Assembly (NCBI GenBank): GCA_028718185.1
Contig: JAQUMH010000008.1
Location: forward strand, 1-64,000
DNA: 64,000 nt
Direction of reading: 5' to 3'
Origin: Elusimicrobiota bacterium
GTDB lineage: Bacteria; Elusimicrobiota; UBA8919
The notes under the pieces: model-generated
Databases searched by the model: none
Told to the model about the DNA's origin: nothing
What the model saw: the letters and a program-made list of their open reading frames with translations, nothing else
Program-made: the position numbers and the translations under genes
Shown: piece by piece, positions 17,725-27,119 of the stretch
Layout of the letters: every line of letters begins with the position of its first letter
Position numbering within the stretch: position 1 is the stretch's first letter

Positions 17725-18708
17725 TTAAGGTACCGTCCTGAAAACTAAATTTTTTAGCATAATTTCAATAAGGAACAATAAAACTGCCGGTAGAAGAAAC
17801 CAGATATAAAGTTCGTTAAAATCGGTATATTCTTCAACCTTAAACTCTGTTTTTTCCATTGAGTTAATTTTTTTATAAATTTCTTCCAGTGATGATTTAT
17901 CGGTCGCCCTGAAATATAAGCCGTCTGTTTCTTTAGCAATCTGTAAAAGTTTTGTCTCATCAAGGTCTTCTTTTATCCAAACATATCTTCTGCCAAAGAC
18001 AGGATCATCAACGGGATAGGGCGCAGGACCGGTACCCGCAGCACCTATAGCATAAATCTTAATCCCGAATGCAGATGCTGCTTTCGCTGCCGTAATAGGG
18101 TCAACTTCTCCCATATTATTCCTACCGTCAGTAAGTAAAATTATAATCTTGCTTTTTCCTGTGGACTCTTTTAACCTATTAACAGATGTTATTATCGCCG
18201 TCCCTATAGCTGTCCCGTCTGTCTGGGTAATCCCAATTTCAATCTTATCAATAAAATCAAGTAACGAACCGTAATCCGTCGTCAACGGACACTGGGTAAA
18301 AGCAACAGCAGAAAAAACAACCACACCTATCCGGTCATTTTTCCTGCCTTTTATGAATTTTTTTACTACATCTTTTGCAGCTTCAAGACGGTTTTGCGGT
18401 TTGAAGTCTTCTGCACGCATAGAACTTGAAGTATCAATACATAAAATTATATCTAATCCTTTTTTTGTAAATTCCGATGACTTTTCACCGCCTTGAGGAC
18501 GTGCCAATGCCAAAATAATGAAAATAACGGCAAAAATCCTTAGACCATCCAATATCTTCTTGCCGAACGGCGGATTCGTTTTACCGAAAATATTTATATC
18601 TGAAAATATTATTCCGGAGTCATTCTTTAATTTCTTCTTTTTAATATAATACAGTATTCCGATAAAAACCGGAATTAATATTAAAACATACGGATAATAA
18701 AATCGCAT
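17725..18708 (-). CDS. batA: BatA von Willebrand factor A membrane protein
   Basis: This 327-aa protein has an N-terminal TM pair, a VWA domain with MIDAS residues DTSSS (near 91-95) and TDGRNN (near 193), and a C-terminal TM anchor. The conserved HxxRRYVWI-like segment (DPVFGRRYVWIKEDLDE) is characteristic of BatA. It overlaps its upstream neighbour by one base (TAATG) and abuts batB. Confidence 0.94.
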   Translation of the reverse strand: MRFYYPYVLILIPVFIGILYYIKKKKLKNDSGIIFSDINIFGKTNPPFGKKILDGLRIFAVIFIILALARPQGGEKSSEFTKKGLDIILCIDTSSSMRAEDFKPQNRLEAAKDVVKKFIKGRKNDRIGVVVFSAVAFTQCPLTTDYGSLLDFIDKIEIGITQTDGTAIGTAIITSVNRLKESTGKSKIIILLTDGRNNMGEVDPITAAKAASAFGIKIYAIGAAGTGPAPYPVDDPVFGRRYVWIKEDLDETKLLQIAKETDGLYFRATDKSSLEEIYKKINSMEKTEFKVEEYTDFNELYIWFLLPAVLLFLIEIMLKNLVFRTVP

Positions 18709-19658
18709 TATGGAACCTCTAATTCTTGTTCATCCGGAACTTCCGGAGGTTTAACTATTTCAACTATATCTTTTGCACTTTCAAAATTTAAGTATATATC
18801 TTTTTCTTCAGGTATATACTTGGCAAATTTCACCAGATCGGCACATTCTAAAAACTCCCGTAGTTTTATTAAAAATCTTTTGTCCGCTCCCTTTTCACGT
18901 AGTGCCTTCACTGATTCCGACGTTGTCATATCAGTAATATTAACATCAAAAACCTTGGATAAGTAAACCCGTACTATTTGGGTCAATCTTACAAAAAATT
19001 CTTTTATCATACCATTTTTTATTAAATCCATATTTTCAAGTTTTGATAGTTCTTCAGTTGCATACTTATACGGGTCTGTAATCCTGGTAAACATCTGTAA
19101 AATATCACTTTTACGAAAGTAATATTTATAAATAAAATACCCTGATAAAAGTAATATCGGGACTCCAAAAACAACTATGTAAAAAATGGGGGTTCTTTTT
19201 ATGTTGACAGGTGATTTTATGTCGCGTATATCAGAAGCACTCTCTTTATCCAATAAGCTTGTAACTTCAATTTTAAGTGAATTCGTCTGGCTTTGTGCCG
19301 GTGTCCCGTCTTTATTGGTGAAATTTACAACAAATGGGTTAATTTCATATATACCGGTTGTAAATGTGGATAGTATATATTCGTATTTTTTTATATACCT
19401 TCCGAATATAAAATATTTTTTCCTTTCTTTCGAAATCTTATAATTCTTGATTTCAAAACTTTTAAGATTTTCTTCCGGGTCAAATTGCCCGAATTTTATA
19501 TCTTTCGTGTATTCAAAAATAAGCGTTAATTTTACCTTATCCCCGATTGTCATTTTCTTTTTATCGGTATAACACAGAATATAGGCGTCGGATGACAATG
19601 AATAAAGTAACTGGACGGCAAATAAAATATAAAATATAAAAATAGCTGTTTTTCTCAT
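18708..19658 (-). CDS. DUF4381/BatD-like membrane protein
   Basis: This 316-aa protein has a signal peptide, a short periplasmic beta domain (LTLIFEYTKDIKFGQFDPEE), one TM helix near residue 165 and a cytoplasmic helical C-terminus (KFFVRLTQIVRVYLSKVFD...MTTSESVKAL). That C-terminus resembles the one in batD here and the DUF4381-type partner usually found between DUF58 and batA genes. It overlaps both neighbours by 1-4 bp, so it belongs to the moxR-bat operon. Confidence 0.8.
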   Translation of the reverse strand: MRKTAIFIFYILFAVQLLYSLSSDAYILCYTDKKKMTIGDKVKLTLIFEYTKDIKFGQFDPEENLKSFEIKNYKISKERKKYFIFGRYIKKYEYILSTFTTGIYEINPFVVNFTNKDGTPAQSQTNSLKIEVTSLLDKESASDIRDIKSPVNIKRTPIFYIVVFGVPILLLSGYFIYKYYFRKSDILQMFTRITDPYKYATEELSKLENMDLIKNGMIKEFFVRLTQIVRVYLSKVFDVNITDMTTSESVKALREKGADKRFLIKLREFLECADLVKFAKYIPEEKDIYLNFESAKDIVEIVKPPEVPDEQELEVP

Positions 19659-20527
19659 CTGAATCTTTTTTCTCTCATCTTAAAAAAACTGATTAAGGGC
19701 AATATGTAGGATTTATCTGTTTGCAGATTAAGTTTGTCAATTGCAAGATTTTTTGCCATTTTTTCCAGATATTCGTAATTATTCTTTTTTGATTCTTCGA
19801 GTTTTTTTATTAAAAAATAATCTTTGGCATCAACATAAATATCCTTGCCTGATTCGGCATCCAGGAAATGGAAAACGCCATAATCCGGTAATTTATATTC
19901 TAAAGGGTCACCGACATTTATCATGATTAAATCGTGTTTTTTAGCGGTAACTCTCAGTAACTTATCATAACCGGTATCTAAGAAATCTGAAATAAGGAAA
20001 ACCACTGCACGTTTCTTGACTGCCCTATTCAGATAATCCAGCGCCCCGTAAATATCCGTCCCCGATTTGGTCTTTGCAGATAATACCTCGTCAATAATTC
20101 TTAAACAGTGTTTTTTACCCTTTTTCGGAGGGATAAACTTTTCCACTTTATCAGAAAATAAAATAACGCCAATCCTGTCGTTGTTCTGCATAGACGAGAA
20201 ACTTATAACACCGGATAATTCCGCTATCAAGTCAATTTTAGATTTTTGTGTGCCGAAATCCTGGGATTTTGAAACATCTATCAAAAGTATTACTGTAAGT
20301 TCCCGTTCTTCAACAAATTTTTTAACAAACAAACTGCCATATCGCGCAGAGACGTTCCAGTCTATAGTTTTTATATCGTCCCCTGCCTGGTATTCTCGGA
20401 CTTCAGAGAATTCCATTCCCCTGCCTTTGAAGACGCTTTTATACTCACCGGCAAAAATATCATTAACGATTTTCCCGGTAGTAATTTCTATTTTTCTTAC
20501 TTTTTTAAATAAATCACTATGAATCAT
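19655..20527 (-). CDS. DUF58 family VWA-like protein
   Basis: This 290-aa DUF58 protein shows the family hallmark GRGMEFSEVREYQAGDDIKT followed by IDWNVSARYG near residues 35-65. A VWA-like core with DVSKS (near 95) follows. DUF58 proteins are almost always beside MoxR ATPases and are thought to be their adaptors or clients. It abuts moxR (1 bp) and overlaps the next gene by 4 bp. Confidence 0.93.
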   Translation of the reverse strand: MIHSDLFKKVRKIEITTGKIVNDIFAGEYKSVFKGRGMEFSEVREYQAGDDIKTIDWNVSARYGSLFVKKFVEERELTVILLIDVSKSQDFGTQKSKIDLIAELSGVISFSSMQNNDRIGVILFSDKVEKFIPPKKGKKHCLRIIDEVLSAKTKSGTDIYGALDYLNRAVKKRAVVFLISDFLDTGYDKLLRVTAKKHDLIMINVGDPLEYKLPDYGVFHFLDAESGKDIYVDAKDYFLIKKLEESKKNNYEYLEKMAKNLAIDKLNLQTDKSYILPLISFFKMREKRFR

Positions 20528-21517
20528 TTATGGAACCTCAACTTCCAAAAGAAGCCGTTTTACAATATCTTCGGAAGTAATATTATCTGCTTCTGCTTCA
20601 TATGTAAGTATAATCCTATGTCTCAAAACATCCATAGCTACATTTTTTACATCTTCAGGTGTTATATATCCCCGACCTGAAATAAATGCATATGCTCTTG
20701 CTGTTTCCGCTAAATATATCGAGGCTCGGGGTGAAGCACCGTATAAAATCATGTTTTTTAAATCCTTAATCTTGTATTCTTCCGGATTTCTTGTGGCGAG
20801 AACAATATTAACAATATAATCTTTTATCTTCTCATCCATATAAACCATCCGGACAGATTCCCTGGCTTTTTTAATCCTTTCCGAATTTATTACTTTCTTC
20901 ACTCCTTCAAAACTGTTTGAAGAAACTTTTTCCATTATTTCTTTTTCTTCTTTTTTATCGGGATAAGTTATTTTTAACTTCAGCATGAACCTGTCAACCT
21001 GTGCTTCAGGCAACGGGTAAGTACCTTCCTGTTCAATAGGGTTTTGAGTCGCTAACACCATAAACGGCTCATCAAGCAGGTATGTTTTATCTCCGATAGA
21101 AACCTGCCGTTCCTGCATGGCTTCCAAAAGAGCGCTTTGAACTTTAGCAGGAGCACGGTTAATCTCGTCAGCAAGAATTAAATTTGCAAAGATGGGACCT
21201 TTCTTTACATAAAAATCGGATGTTTTAGGACTAAACACCATGGTCCCTATAATATCACCTGGCAACAAATCGGGCGTAAACTGTATCCTTGAAAATTTAC
21301 AATCAACCGACTGGGCAAGGGTCTTAACAGCAAGCGTTTTAGCCAAACCCGGAACTCCCTCAAGAAGAACATGCCCGTCAGCTAACATGCCTATAAGAAG
21401 CCGTTCAAGCAAATACCTCTGACCGACTATCGTTTTCCCAAGTTCATTCATAACCTCTGATACAAATAACGATTCCTGCTTAACTAACTCATTGATTTCC
21501 TTAATGCTTTTCTCCAT
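20528..21517 (-). CDS. moxR: MoxR-family AAA+ ATPase
   Basis: This 329-aa AAA+ chaperone-like ATPase has Walker A GVPGLAKT (family variant with Ala before Lys), Walker B ILADEINRAP and sensor ATQNPIEQEGTYPLPEAQVDRF. MoxR proteins remodel VWA-protein complexes. A strong ribosome binding site (AAGGAGG) lies upstream. It is the first gene of the moxR-DUF58-DUF4381-batA-batB-batC unit; hairpin repeats occupy the upstream spacer. Confidence 0.96.
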   Translation of the reverse strand: MEKSIKEINELVKQESLFVSEVMNELGKTIVGQRYLLERLLIGMLADGHVLLEGVPGLAKTLAVKTLAQSVDCKFSRIQFTPDLLPGDIIGTMVFSPKTSDFYVKKGPIFANLILADEINRAPAKVQSALLEAMQERQVSIGDKTYLLDEPFMVLATQNPIEQEGTYPLPEAQVDRFMLKLKITYPDKKEEKEIMEKVSSNSFEGVKKVINSERIKKARESVRMVYMDEKIKDYIVNIVLATRNPEEYKIKDLKNMILYGASPRASIYLAETARAYAFISGRGYITPEDVKNVAMDVLRHRIILTYEAEADNITSEDIVKRLLLEVEVP

Positions 21518-21539
21518 ACAAACAACCTCCTTTATATCC

Positions 21540-21670
21540 TGTTAAGCAAAGCTTTGCTTTGCAGCTACCAAGTAGGTTTTCAACAAAACAGTTGATATTG
21601 TAGCCGCAGCCGAGTAGGTTCACCTGAGGTGAAAGCGTTAGCTCTGCTAAACATTGAAATCTCTATACAA
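21540..21670. repeat. Composite hairpin repeat cluster R2
   Basis: This has the same frame as R1: the GCAAAGC/GCTTTGC hairpin, AGCTACCAAGTAGG, a spacer, then GTAGCCGCAG. The second hairpin is interrupted by an insert (GTTCACCTGAGGTGAAAGC, itself palindromic). The AT-rich linker follows. It lies between moxR and the GH38 gene. Confidence 0.8.
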
Positions 21671-24196
21671 TTAATTACTAAAACTTAAGGTGATAATTTC
21701 GTTTGGCTTTATCTTAAAATTTATGTTACCGTCTTTAGTTTCTAAATCTTTTATTTTTTCTTCCAACAGATTAACTATTGAAATATTTTTGAAGTTTTTA
21801 TAAATTTTTATGGTTGCATTCAGTTCAATATCTTTCGTATTGAAAACTCTGACTATAATGCTGTTCCCTTTTTCCGCTTTTTTTATTGTACTGATAATTA
21901 TTCCCTGGGGTTCTACTTCCAGAAATGAAAATTCATTTTTTAGTTTGGGAGTTTTATCTTTTGCGGGTTCCAGAGTTTTATAAAACAGTGGCTGTCTGAA
22001 GTTATAACTTTGCAAAATCGGCATAAAATCAAGCCCTGAAGAGAAGGAATATTTCAGGATATGTTTTCCGGGCATCTGTGCTGCAGGTGTTGGTATTTCA
22101 GGTCCCGGGCATCCGGTACGCAATGCAAGGTTCCTTTTTGCAATCCAGCCGATTCCTCTTAAAAGCGTCAGTGCAATCGCTTTTTTATTTAGAATTTCGT
22201 ATTCCTTTAGCCCGATGTTGCTTAAACATACTGAGTAATTCTTATTTTTTGCCATAACAAAACCAAGATTTGGGAAACACCCAACAGGTGTTTCCTTGAA
22301 ATCTTTGTTTCCCTTCGGTACGGTTGTACTTCTATCTATTATCCCGAAATGGTTTGCTGCGGATGATTTTTGTATTTTCCACGGAAGCGGGAACAAAACC
22401 CGCAATCTGTGGTCACTGACATTGTTTTCAACTTCTGTTTCAAACTCTACGCGCGAGATTGAAGATATAAGCGATATCCTGTTTTTAATAACGCAAAGTT
22501 TTTTGTTTTTCTTGCGGGATTTTCTGTCATCAGACAGACTTTCCGGAAAGTAGTATTTACCGGTTATCTCAAGCGTTGTTTTAAGATTGCCTTTTTCTAT
22601 AAATCTTGTTTTTACGGAAGCCGGTTTCATAATGAGGGTATCTTTTTGTGGTGGAGAATAATTATATTCATCCCCTGCATCACCACTCTCTTCAACCTGA
22701 CAGCAGTTTTTGAAAATTGCTTTATTTATTTTATCCGAAATATTTATACTGCCGTTTTTGTTTACACTTATTTTATAATATTTATTTTCAAAACAGTTCT
22801 TCCCCGGTTGTAAATCAGTTTTTACCTTTTGCTGTTTTTTATCTGTTTCTTTCAAGTAATAGGTTTTAAATCCTAATCCCGGGACATCTTCTGCCATAAA
22901 TTTCATCTTGTTACCGGTTTCTTCACAAAATAACTCTTTTTTGTCACTGTTATATATCCCCATATTTTTATCTTCATTATTAACATCAAGTTCTATTAGT
23001 TCGCTTCTTTTGTTTCCGGTGAAATTGAATACTGCAATTTTCATTTTGCTTTCAGGAATTTCAGTATTTATTTCCGATGCGATATATCCGGCGGCCTCAT
23101 CTAATAAATTATTACATATTTCCCTCGCGCTGTTAAATCTTGTTTCCATTTCCTTGTGGACTTGGTCGATACTGCACCCGCATATACTGTCGTGTGCCTG
23201 GTTTTGCAGCATATACTTCCACGCAAGATTAATATAATTTTCAGGATAGGAAAGACCTTCAAGGTGCACAAAAGAAGATAAGGGTTCGACATAATTGGAA
23301 AGCAGAGTTTCAATCTCATCAATATTCTGTTTCAAGTTTACTCTGGTAGAAAGAGTGCCCGGCAACACGTATGCCCTTTTAGGCGAGCGAAATTCACCTT
23401 TAAATTCTGCAAGCGAATTTATGTCCACATTATTCAGAATTTCATTTTTTAGTTTTTCAAGATTTGTAATTTCAAAATCATAGGGCAGTTTATCTTTGAT
23501 TTTTTCCAAAACTCCAGGTAATTTCTCCTGAGCTTCCTGATGGTCACAACCGTTCATCAGCAACAGATTGTTACTTTTTGCATGTGGAATCAGCCTTTCG
23601 GAAATCACCTTTAATTTATCCAGTAGTTCTTCATCTTGTAGCGGCAATTCCACGGCATTGCAGTAACCATAAATCAAATAAATCGTAAATATTTTACTTC
23701 CATCATCACCCTGCCAGAAAAATTCAGTATCGTTTATCTCATCACCGACCCCTCTCCATACAACCGCACAGTCAATACCACTTCCCTTTAAAATTTTAGG
23801 AATACCTATACTGTGGCCAAACTGGTCAGGCAGGTAACCTATTTTCATTTTTTTACCGAATTTATTTGCAATTCTATCGCCAAAAATTAAATTCCTGACA
23901 AGGCTTTCGCCGCTCACTAAAAATTCATCCGGAAGAATATACCATGGACCAATTTGTATCCTGCCTTCTTGTATGTATTTTTTTAATTTTTCTTCGTTTT
24001 CCGGTCTTATTTCCAGATAATCTTCAATCACAATCGTTTGCCCATCCAGCATAAAACAGCTGAACCGTTTTTCATTTTCAAGAGTAGTGAGAAGGTTATC
24101 TATCATTTTTACCAACCTGTATCTGAACCCCTGAAATGTCTGATACCATTCCCTGTCCCAGTGAGTGTGCGGTATTATTGCCAGTTTATATTTCAT
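21671..24196 (-). CDS. Alpha-mannosidase, glycoside hydrolase family 38
   Basis: This 841-residue enzyme has the GH38 core: HTHWDREWY (His10, His12 and Asp14 bind the catalytic zinc), the nucleophile Asp in GYLPDQFGHS, NGCDHQ and QAHDSICGCSIDQVH. C-terminal beta domains complete the typical architecture. No signal peptide is visible, so it is cytoplasmic and probably releases mannose from imported oligosaccharides. The ATG at 24196 has GGAG 7-8 nt upstream; the in-frame TTG at 24211 overlaps that site and is unlikely. Confidence 0.94.
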   Translation of the reverse strand: MKYKLAIIPHTHWDREWYQTFQGFRYRLVKMIDNLLTTLENEKRFSCFMLDGQTIVIEDYLEIRPENEEKLKKYIQEGRIQIGPWYILPDEFLVSGESLVRNLIFGDRIANKFGKKMKIGYLPDQFGHSIGIPKILKGSGIDCAVVWRGVGDEINDTEFFWQGDDGSKIFTIYLIYGYCNAVELPLQDEELLDKLKVISERLIPHAKSNNLLLMNGCDHQEAQEKLPGVLEKIKDKLPYDFEITNLEKLKNEILNNVDINSLAEFKGEFRSPKRAYVLPGTLSTRVNLKQNIDEIETLLSNYVEPLSSFVHLEGLSYPENYINLAWKYMLQNQAHDSICGCSIDQVHKEMETRFNSAREICNNLLDEAAGYIASEINTEIPESKMKIAVFNFTGNKRSELIELDVNNEDKNMGIYNSDKKELFCEETGNKMKFMAEDVPGLGFKTYYLKETDKKQQKVKTDLQPGKNCFENKYYKISVNKNGSINISDKINKAIFKNCCQVEESGDAGDEYNYSPPQKDTLIMKPASVKTRFIEKGNLKTTLEITGKYYFPESLSDDRKSRKKNKKLCVIKNRISLISSISRVEFETEVENNVSDHRLRVLFPLPWKIQKSSAANHFGIIDRSTTVPKGNKDFKETPVGCFPNLGFVMAKNKNYSVCLSNIGLKEYEILNKKAIALTLLRGIGWIAKRNLALRTGCPGPEIPTPAAQMPGKHILKYSFSSGLDFMPILQSYNFRQPLFYKTLEPAKDKTPKLKNEFSFLEVEPQGIIISTIKKAEKGNSIIVRVFNTKDIELNATIKIYKNFKNISIVNLLEEKIKDLETKDGNINFKIKPNEIITLSFSN

Positions 24197-24219
24197 AATT
24201 TTCTCCTGCAAGTAAAGTT

Positions 24220-24318
24220 AAGCCCGCCACTGAACCGTTGGCGGGCAGCTACAAACCAATTGATAGTGTAGCGGCAGAGCGATAGCTCTGCTATACATTG
24301 AAATTCCTATACATCAAG
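24220..24318. repeat. Composite hairpin repeat cluster R3 with a swapped stem
   Basis: The frame is identical to R1/R2, but the first hairpin is GCCCGCCA...TGGCGGGC instead of GCAAAGC/GCTTTGC. GCTACAAACCAATTGATAG, GTAGCGGCAGAGC and the linker ACATTGAAATTCCTATACAT follow. Confidence 0.82.
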
Positions 24319-25021
24319 TTAAATTATTATTTGCTAAAAACTTTTTTACTTTGTTTAAATCACTTGCCGTGTCAACACCTATTGTATTATATTTGGTTTT
24401 CACTACATAAATCTTGTAACCATTTTCTAAAATCCTTAATTGTTCAAGTCTTTCTGAAATTTCTAGCGGTGTTTGTTTAATTTTAGAAAACTTCAATAGA
24501 AAACTTTTTCTGAAAACATATAATCCTATATGTTTCAATGCATTTGGAAGCGGCATCCGTGAAAAATAAATAGCAAAATTATTTTTATCTATAATTACTT
24601 TAACATCATTAGGGTTATCTATTTCTTTTTTACTATTAAAATCGGTGGCAAGCGTTGAAACAAGAAAATTCTTATTGCCTACTATCGGTTTAATCGCGGA
24701 ATCGATCATTTCCGGTTTTATCAGCGGTTCGTCCCCTTGAATATTTACAACAATATCACAATTTATTTTTTTAGCGATAAAAGACAGGCGGTCTGTTCCG
24801 CTATTACACTGCGGTGTCATAATAACATTAGCTCCAAAAGTTTTTGCAGAATCGTAGATTCTTTTGTCATCGGTTGCAATTATAACTTTATCTAAGTGTT
24901 TTGATTTTGATACTGCCTCATAAACCCATTGGACCATTGGTTTGTCAAAAATTTTAATAAGCGGTTTGCCTGGTAATCTTGTAGATGCATATCTAACCGG
25001 AATAATGCCTATTATTTTCAA
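24314..25021 (-). CDS. kdsB: CMP-KDO synthetase
   Basis: This 235-aa cytidylyltransferase activates KDO as CMP-KDO before transfer to lipid A. The N-terminal IIPVRYASTRLPGKPL nucleotide-binding motif, VNIQGDEPLI and the KHIGLYVFRKSFL substrate segment are intact. AGGAG precedes the ATG. It follows rfaE1 on the same strand, so KDO activation and the heptose kinase may be co-transcribed. Confidence 0.95.
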   Translation of the reverse strand: MKIIGIIPVRYASTRLPGKPLIKIFDKPMVQWVYEAVSKSKHLDKVIIATDDKRIYDSAKTFGANVIMTPQCNSGTDRLSFIAKKINCDIVVNIQGDEPLIKPEMIDSAIKPIVGNKNFLVSTLATDFNSKKEIDNPNDVKVIIDKNNFAIYFSRMPLPNALKHIGLYVFRKSFLLKFSKIKQTPLEISERLEQLRILENGYKIYVVKTKYNTIGVDTASDLNKVKKFLANNNLT

Positions 25022-25042
25022 TTTGTTTCTCCTGTAAAATCA

Positions 25043-25100
25043 GAGATTAGCGGATTAGAGAATTAGTTAATTAAGTTTTCTATCTAATTCTTTAATAAAT
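25043..25100. repeat. Octamer-word hairpin between kdsB and rfaE1
   Basis: The left arm is a strict 8-nt register of related words (GAGATTAG, CGGATTAG, AGAATTAG, TTAATTAA; 25043-25074). The right arm TATCTAATTCTTTAATAAAT is roughly complementary. Confidence 0.65.
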
Positions 25101-25142
25101 TTATTTTTCTTAGGATAAGTTTTTTAGCTACCTTCCTACCTG

Positions 25143-26120
25143 TTACGAAGTCTCGCCCTTTAGCGCGGAAAGTAATTCTTTCGGGGAAACTGTGGCAGTA
25201 CCAAGTTTGCCTACCACAATTCCGGCAGCATAATTCGCAATTTTTGAAGCATCAGATAACGAAGCACCACAGGAAAGAGCAAGTGTTAAAACTGCAACTA
25301 CAGTATCCCCAGCACCGCTTACATCAAAAACCTCTTTTGCCACAGTAGGTATGTGTACTTCACTATTAGATGTAAAAAGTGTCATTCCGGATTCACCCTG
25401 CGTGATTAAAACAGAGCGACATTTAAGTTTCTTTAAGATTCTTTTACCAAGTCCGCTAAAATCAGTTTTATTTTTTAATTTTGCAACCTGCATACCGGAC
25501 ATCGCTTCATAAATATTGGGTGTTATGCAATCAACATATTTATATCTTGCAAAATGTTCTATTTTTGGGTCAACTGTGATAATTTTTTTATGTCTTCTTG
25601 ACAGTTTAATAATTTCCTCTATTATTTTTTTTGTTATAACTCCTTTACCATAATCTGATACCAAAATAGCATCTATATGCGGCATTTTTTTACTTACAAA
25701 ATCCAGAATTTTTTTAGTAAGAACCGGCGATAGTTCTGTTATTGTTTCTTTATCATATCTTACAACCTGCTGATGCCCGGCAATCACTCTTGTTTTAACT
25801 GACGTTATATTACTATTATTGACAAATACACCGCTTGCATCAATTTTTTTGGCAAATAATTGTTTTAACAAGACTTCGGCAGTGTAATCGTTACCGACAA
25901 TTCCGCATAAAGATGCATTAGCGCCAAGTGAAACAATATTATTGGCAACATTACCGGCTCCGCCTAAACAATATGTCTCTGTTTTAACTTCAACTACAGG
26001 GACCGGGGCTTCAGGTGAAACTCTTCGTACTTCACCATGAATAAACCTATCCAGGATTAAATCACCGACTATTAGTACTCTTGCCTGTGGAAACTTTTTC
26101 AATATATTAACTAAACTCAT
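25143..26120 (-). CDS. rfaE1: Heptose-7-phosphate kinase (RfaE domain I)
   Basis: This 325-aa PfkB/ribokinase-family kinase has the RfaE N-terminal signature (VLIVGDLILDRFIHGEVRRV followed by SPEAPVPVV) and the PfkB signature DVSGAGDTVVAVL. It makes heptose-1,7-bisphosphate for ADP-heptose. The C-terminal nucleotidyltransferase domain found in fused HldE is absent, so a separate rfaE2/hldC must lie elsewhere. I prefer ATG 26120 (MSLVN) to an in-frame TTG at 26147. Confidence 0.94.
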   Translation of the reverse strand: MSLVNILKKFPQARVLIVGDLILDRFIHGEVRRVSPEAPVPVVEVKTETYCLGGAGNVANNIVSLGANASLCGIVGNDYTAEVLLKQLFAKKIDASGVFVNNSNITSVKTRVIAGHQQVVRYDKETITELSPVLTKKILDFVSKKMPHIDAILVSDYGKGVITKKIIEEIIKLSRRHKKIITVDPKIEHFARYKYVDCITPNIYEAMSGMQVAKLKNKTDFSGLGKRILKKLKCRSVLITQGESGMTLFTSNSEVHIPTVAKEVFDVSGAGDTVVAVLTLALSCGASLSDASKIANYAAGIVVGKLGTATVSPKELLSALKGETS

Positions 26121-26130
26121 ATAGTAAATT

Positions 26131-26271
26131 AAGCGACTTCGTCGCAAGATTACACAGATTGGGAAATTGATTTATCTGTGTAATCTGCCTTTAATCGGCG
26201 TAATCAAGTATCGGATTAAATTCCGATACTGTAAATTATATAAACTTACCTCTTGAAAGTCAATAACACCT
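26131..26271. repeat. Three consecutive hairpins upstream of rfaE1
   Basis: These are a short GCGAC/GTCGC hairpin, a perfect 13-bp palindrome AGATTACACAGAT/ATCTGTGTAATCT (26147-26159 and 26174-26186), and TATCGGA/TCCGATA near 26211-26231. The word AGATTACACAGA also occurs near 45612. No reading frame is seen. Confidence 0.7.
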
Positions 26272-26385
26272 TTTCAAGTTAAGCAAAGCTTCGCTTTGCA
26301 GCTACCAAGTAGGTTTTCAACAAACCAGTTAATATTGTAGCGGCAGAGCGATAGCTCTGCTATACATTAAAATTCCAAGATATCA
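26272..26385. repeat. Composite hairpin repeat cluster R4
   Basis: A near-copy of R1: GCAAAGC/GCTTTGC, GCTACCAAGTAGGTTTTCAA, GTAGCGGCAGAGC...GCTCTGC, then a diverged linker ACATTAAAATTCC. Confidence 0.85.
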
Positions 26386-26438
26386 AGTCAAAAATACTTT
26401 AATTGTCTCCTTTTTCAGCATTTCTTTGTATGTTTATT

Positions 26439-26699
26439 TTACTCTATCTGTTTAATCTGTTCTTCTTGTTTCTTGGTGTTATTATTTGAGTCCTCTATTT
26501 TACTTTTTGAGTCCTTAACCATTCCCGGATAATTATTTGAATTTATACTCTGCTCTGATAACTCTTTCTTAGTCTTTTCATCTAATGTTGAACTCTTATA
26601 ATAAACTTTTACCGCATAATACATCAATAAACAAACTATTATAGTTGTTATCAATATTTCCAATAATGAAAACCCTGTTTGATTTTTTGTTAGTTTCAT
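26439..26699 (-). CDS. Small type IV pilin-like protein
   Basis: This 86-aa protein has a class III prepilin signal: a short charged leader, then G/FSLLEILITTIIV (Gly before Phe as cleavage site, Glu at mature +5) and a hydrophobic helix. The remainder is a short Lys/Glu/Asn-rich tail (KTKKELSEQSINSNNYPG) ending in repeated Lys/Gln. It is too short for a normal pilin head, so it may be a minor pseudopilin, a remnant or a pilin-like anchor. No pilus genes adjoin it. Confidence 0.6.
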   Translation of the reverse strand: MKLTKNQTGFSLLEILITTIIVCLLMYYAVKVYYKSSTLDEKTKKELSEQSINSNNYPGMVKDSKSKIEDSNNNTKKQEEQIKQIE

Positions 26700-26757
26700 T
26701 TTTATATAGAATTTATTGTTACTATATTACAATTTTTTTGTTAAATTTTCAACTAAC

Positions 26758-26792
26758 AAAAAACCACTATTTTTTATATTTAGTGGTTTTAA
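26758..26792 (-). terminator. Terminator downstream of tRNA-Ala
   Basis: AAAACCACTA (26760-26769) pairs with TAGTGGTTTT (26781-26790). On the minus strand the stem ends in a run of six T, about 85 bp past the tRNA 3' end. Confidence 0.65.
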
Positions 26793-26874
26793 TAAAAACT
26801 TGTTGGAAATAATTGTAATTAGTGCGAGTTTGAGTAATTAGTACTTAGGGAATTTTATACTTTTTGTAAAAAAT

Positions 26875-26947
<73 letters not shown>

Positions 26948-26960
26948 ATTTGACCTTCCC

Positions 26961-27001
26961 GATGTTACATCGGGACACTCTCCCAACTGAGCTACACCCC
27001 C
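26961..27001 (-). pseudogene. Partial tRNA-Ala 5' half fused to a palindrome
   Basis: Bases 26978-27001 repeat the first 24 nt of the adjacent tRNA-Ala exactly (GGGGGTGTAGCTCAGTTGGG and on). The sequence then switches to the palindrome CCCGATGTAACATCGGG, which cannot form a normal anticodon arm (no T at position 33), so it is a truncated tRNA copy. Confidence 0.7.
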
Positions 27002-27119
27002 AAAATCGCTCGGGAACAAATTTCTTTGAGACGCTCGTTAGAACTCGCTCTGTCCGCCATAAAGTATTGGCGGGAAGCTCTTCAGTCCCGCATAGCGGGA
27101 TTCCCTCACTCATAATTAT

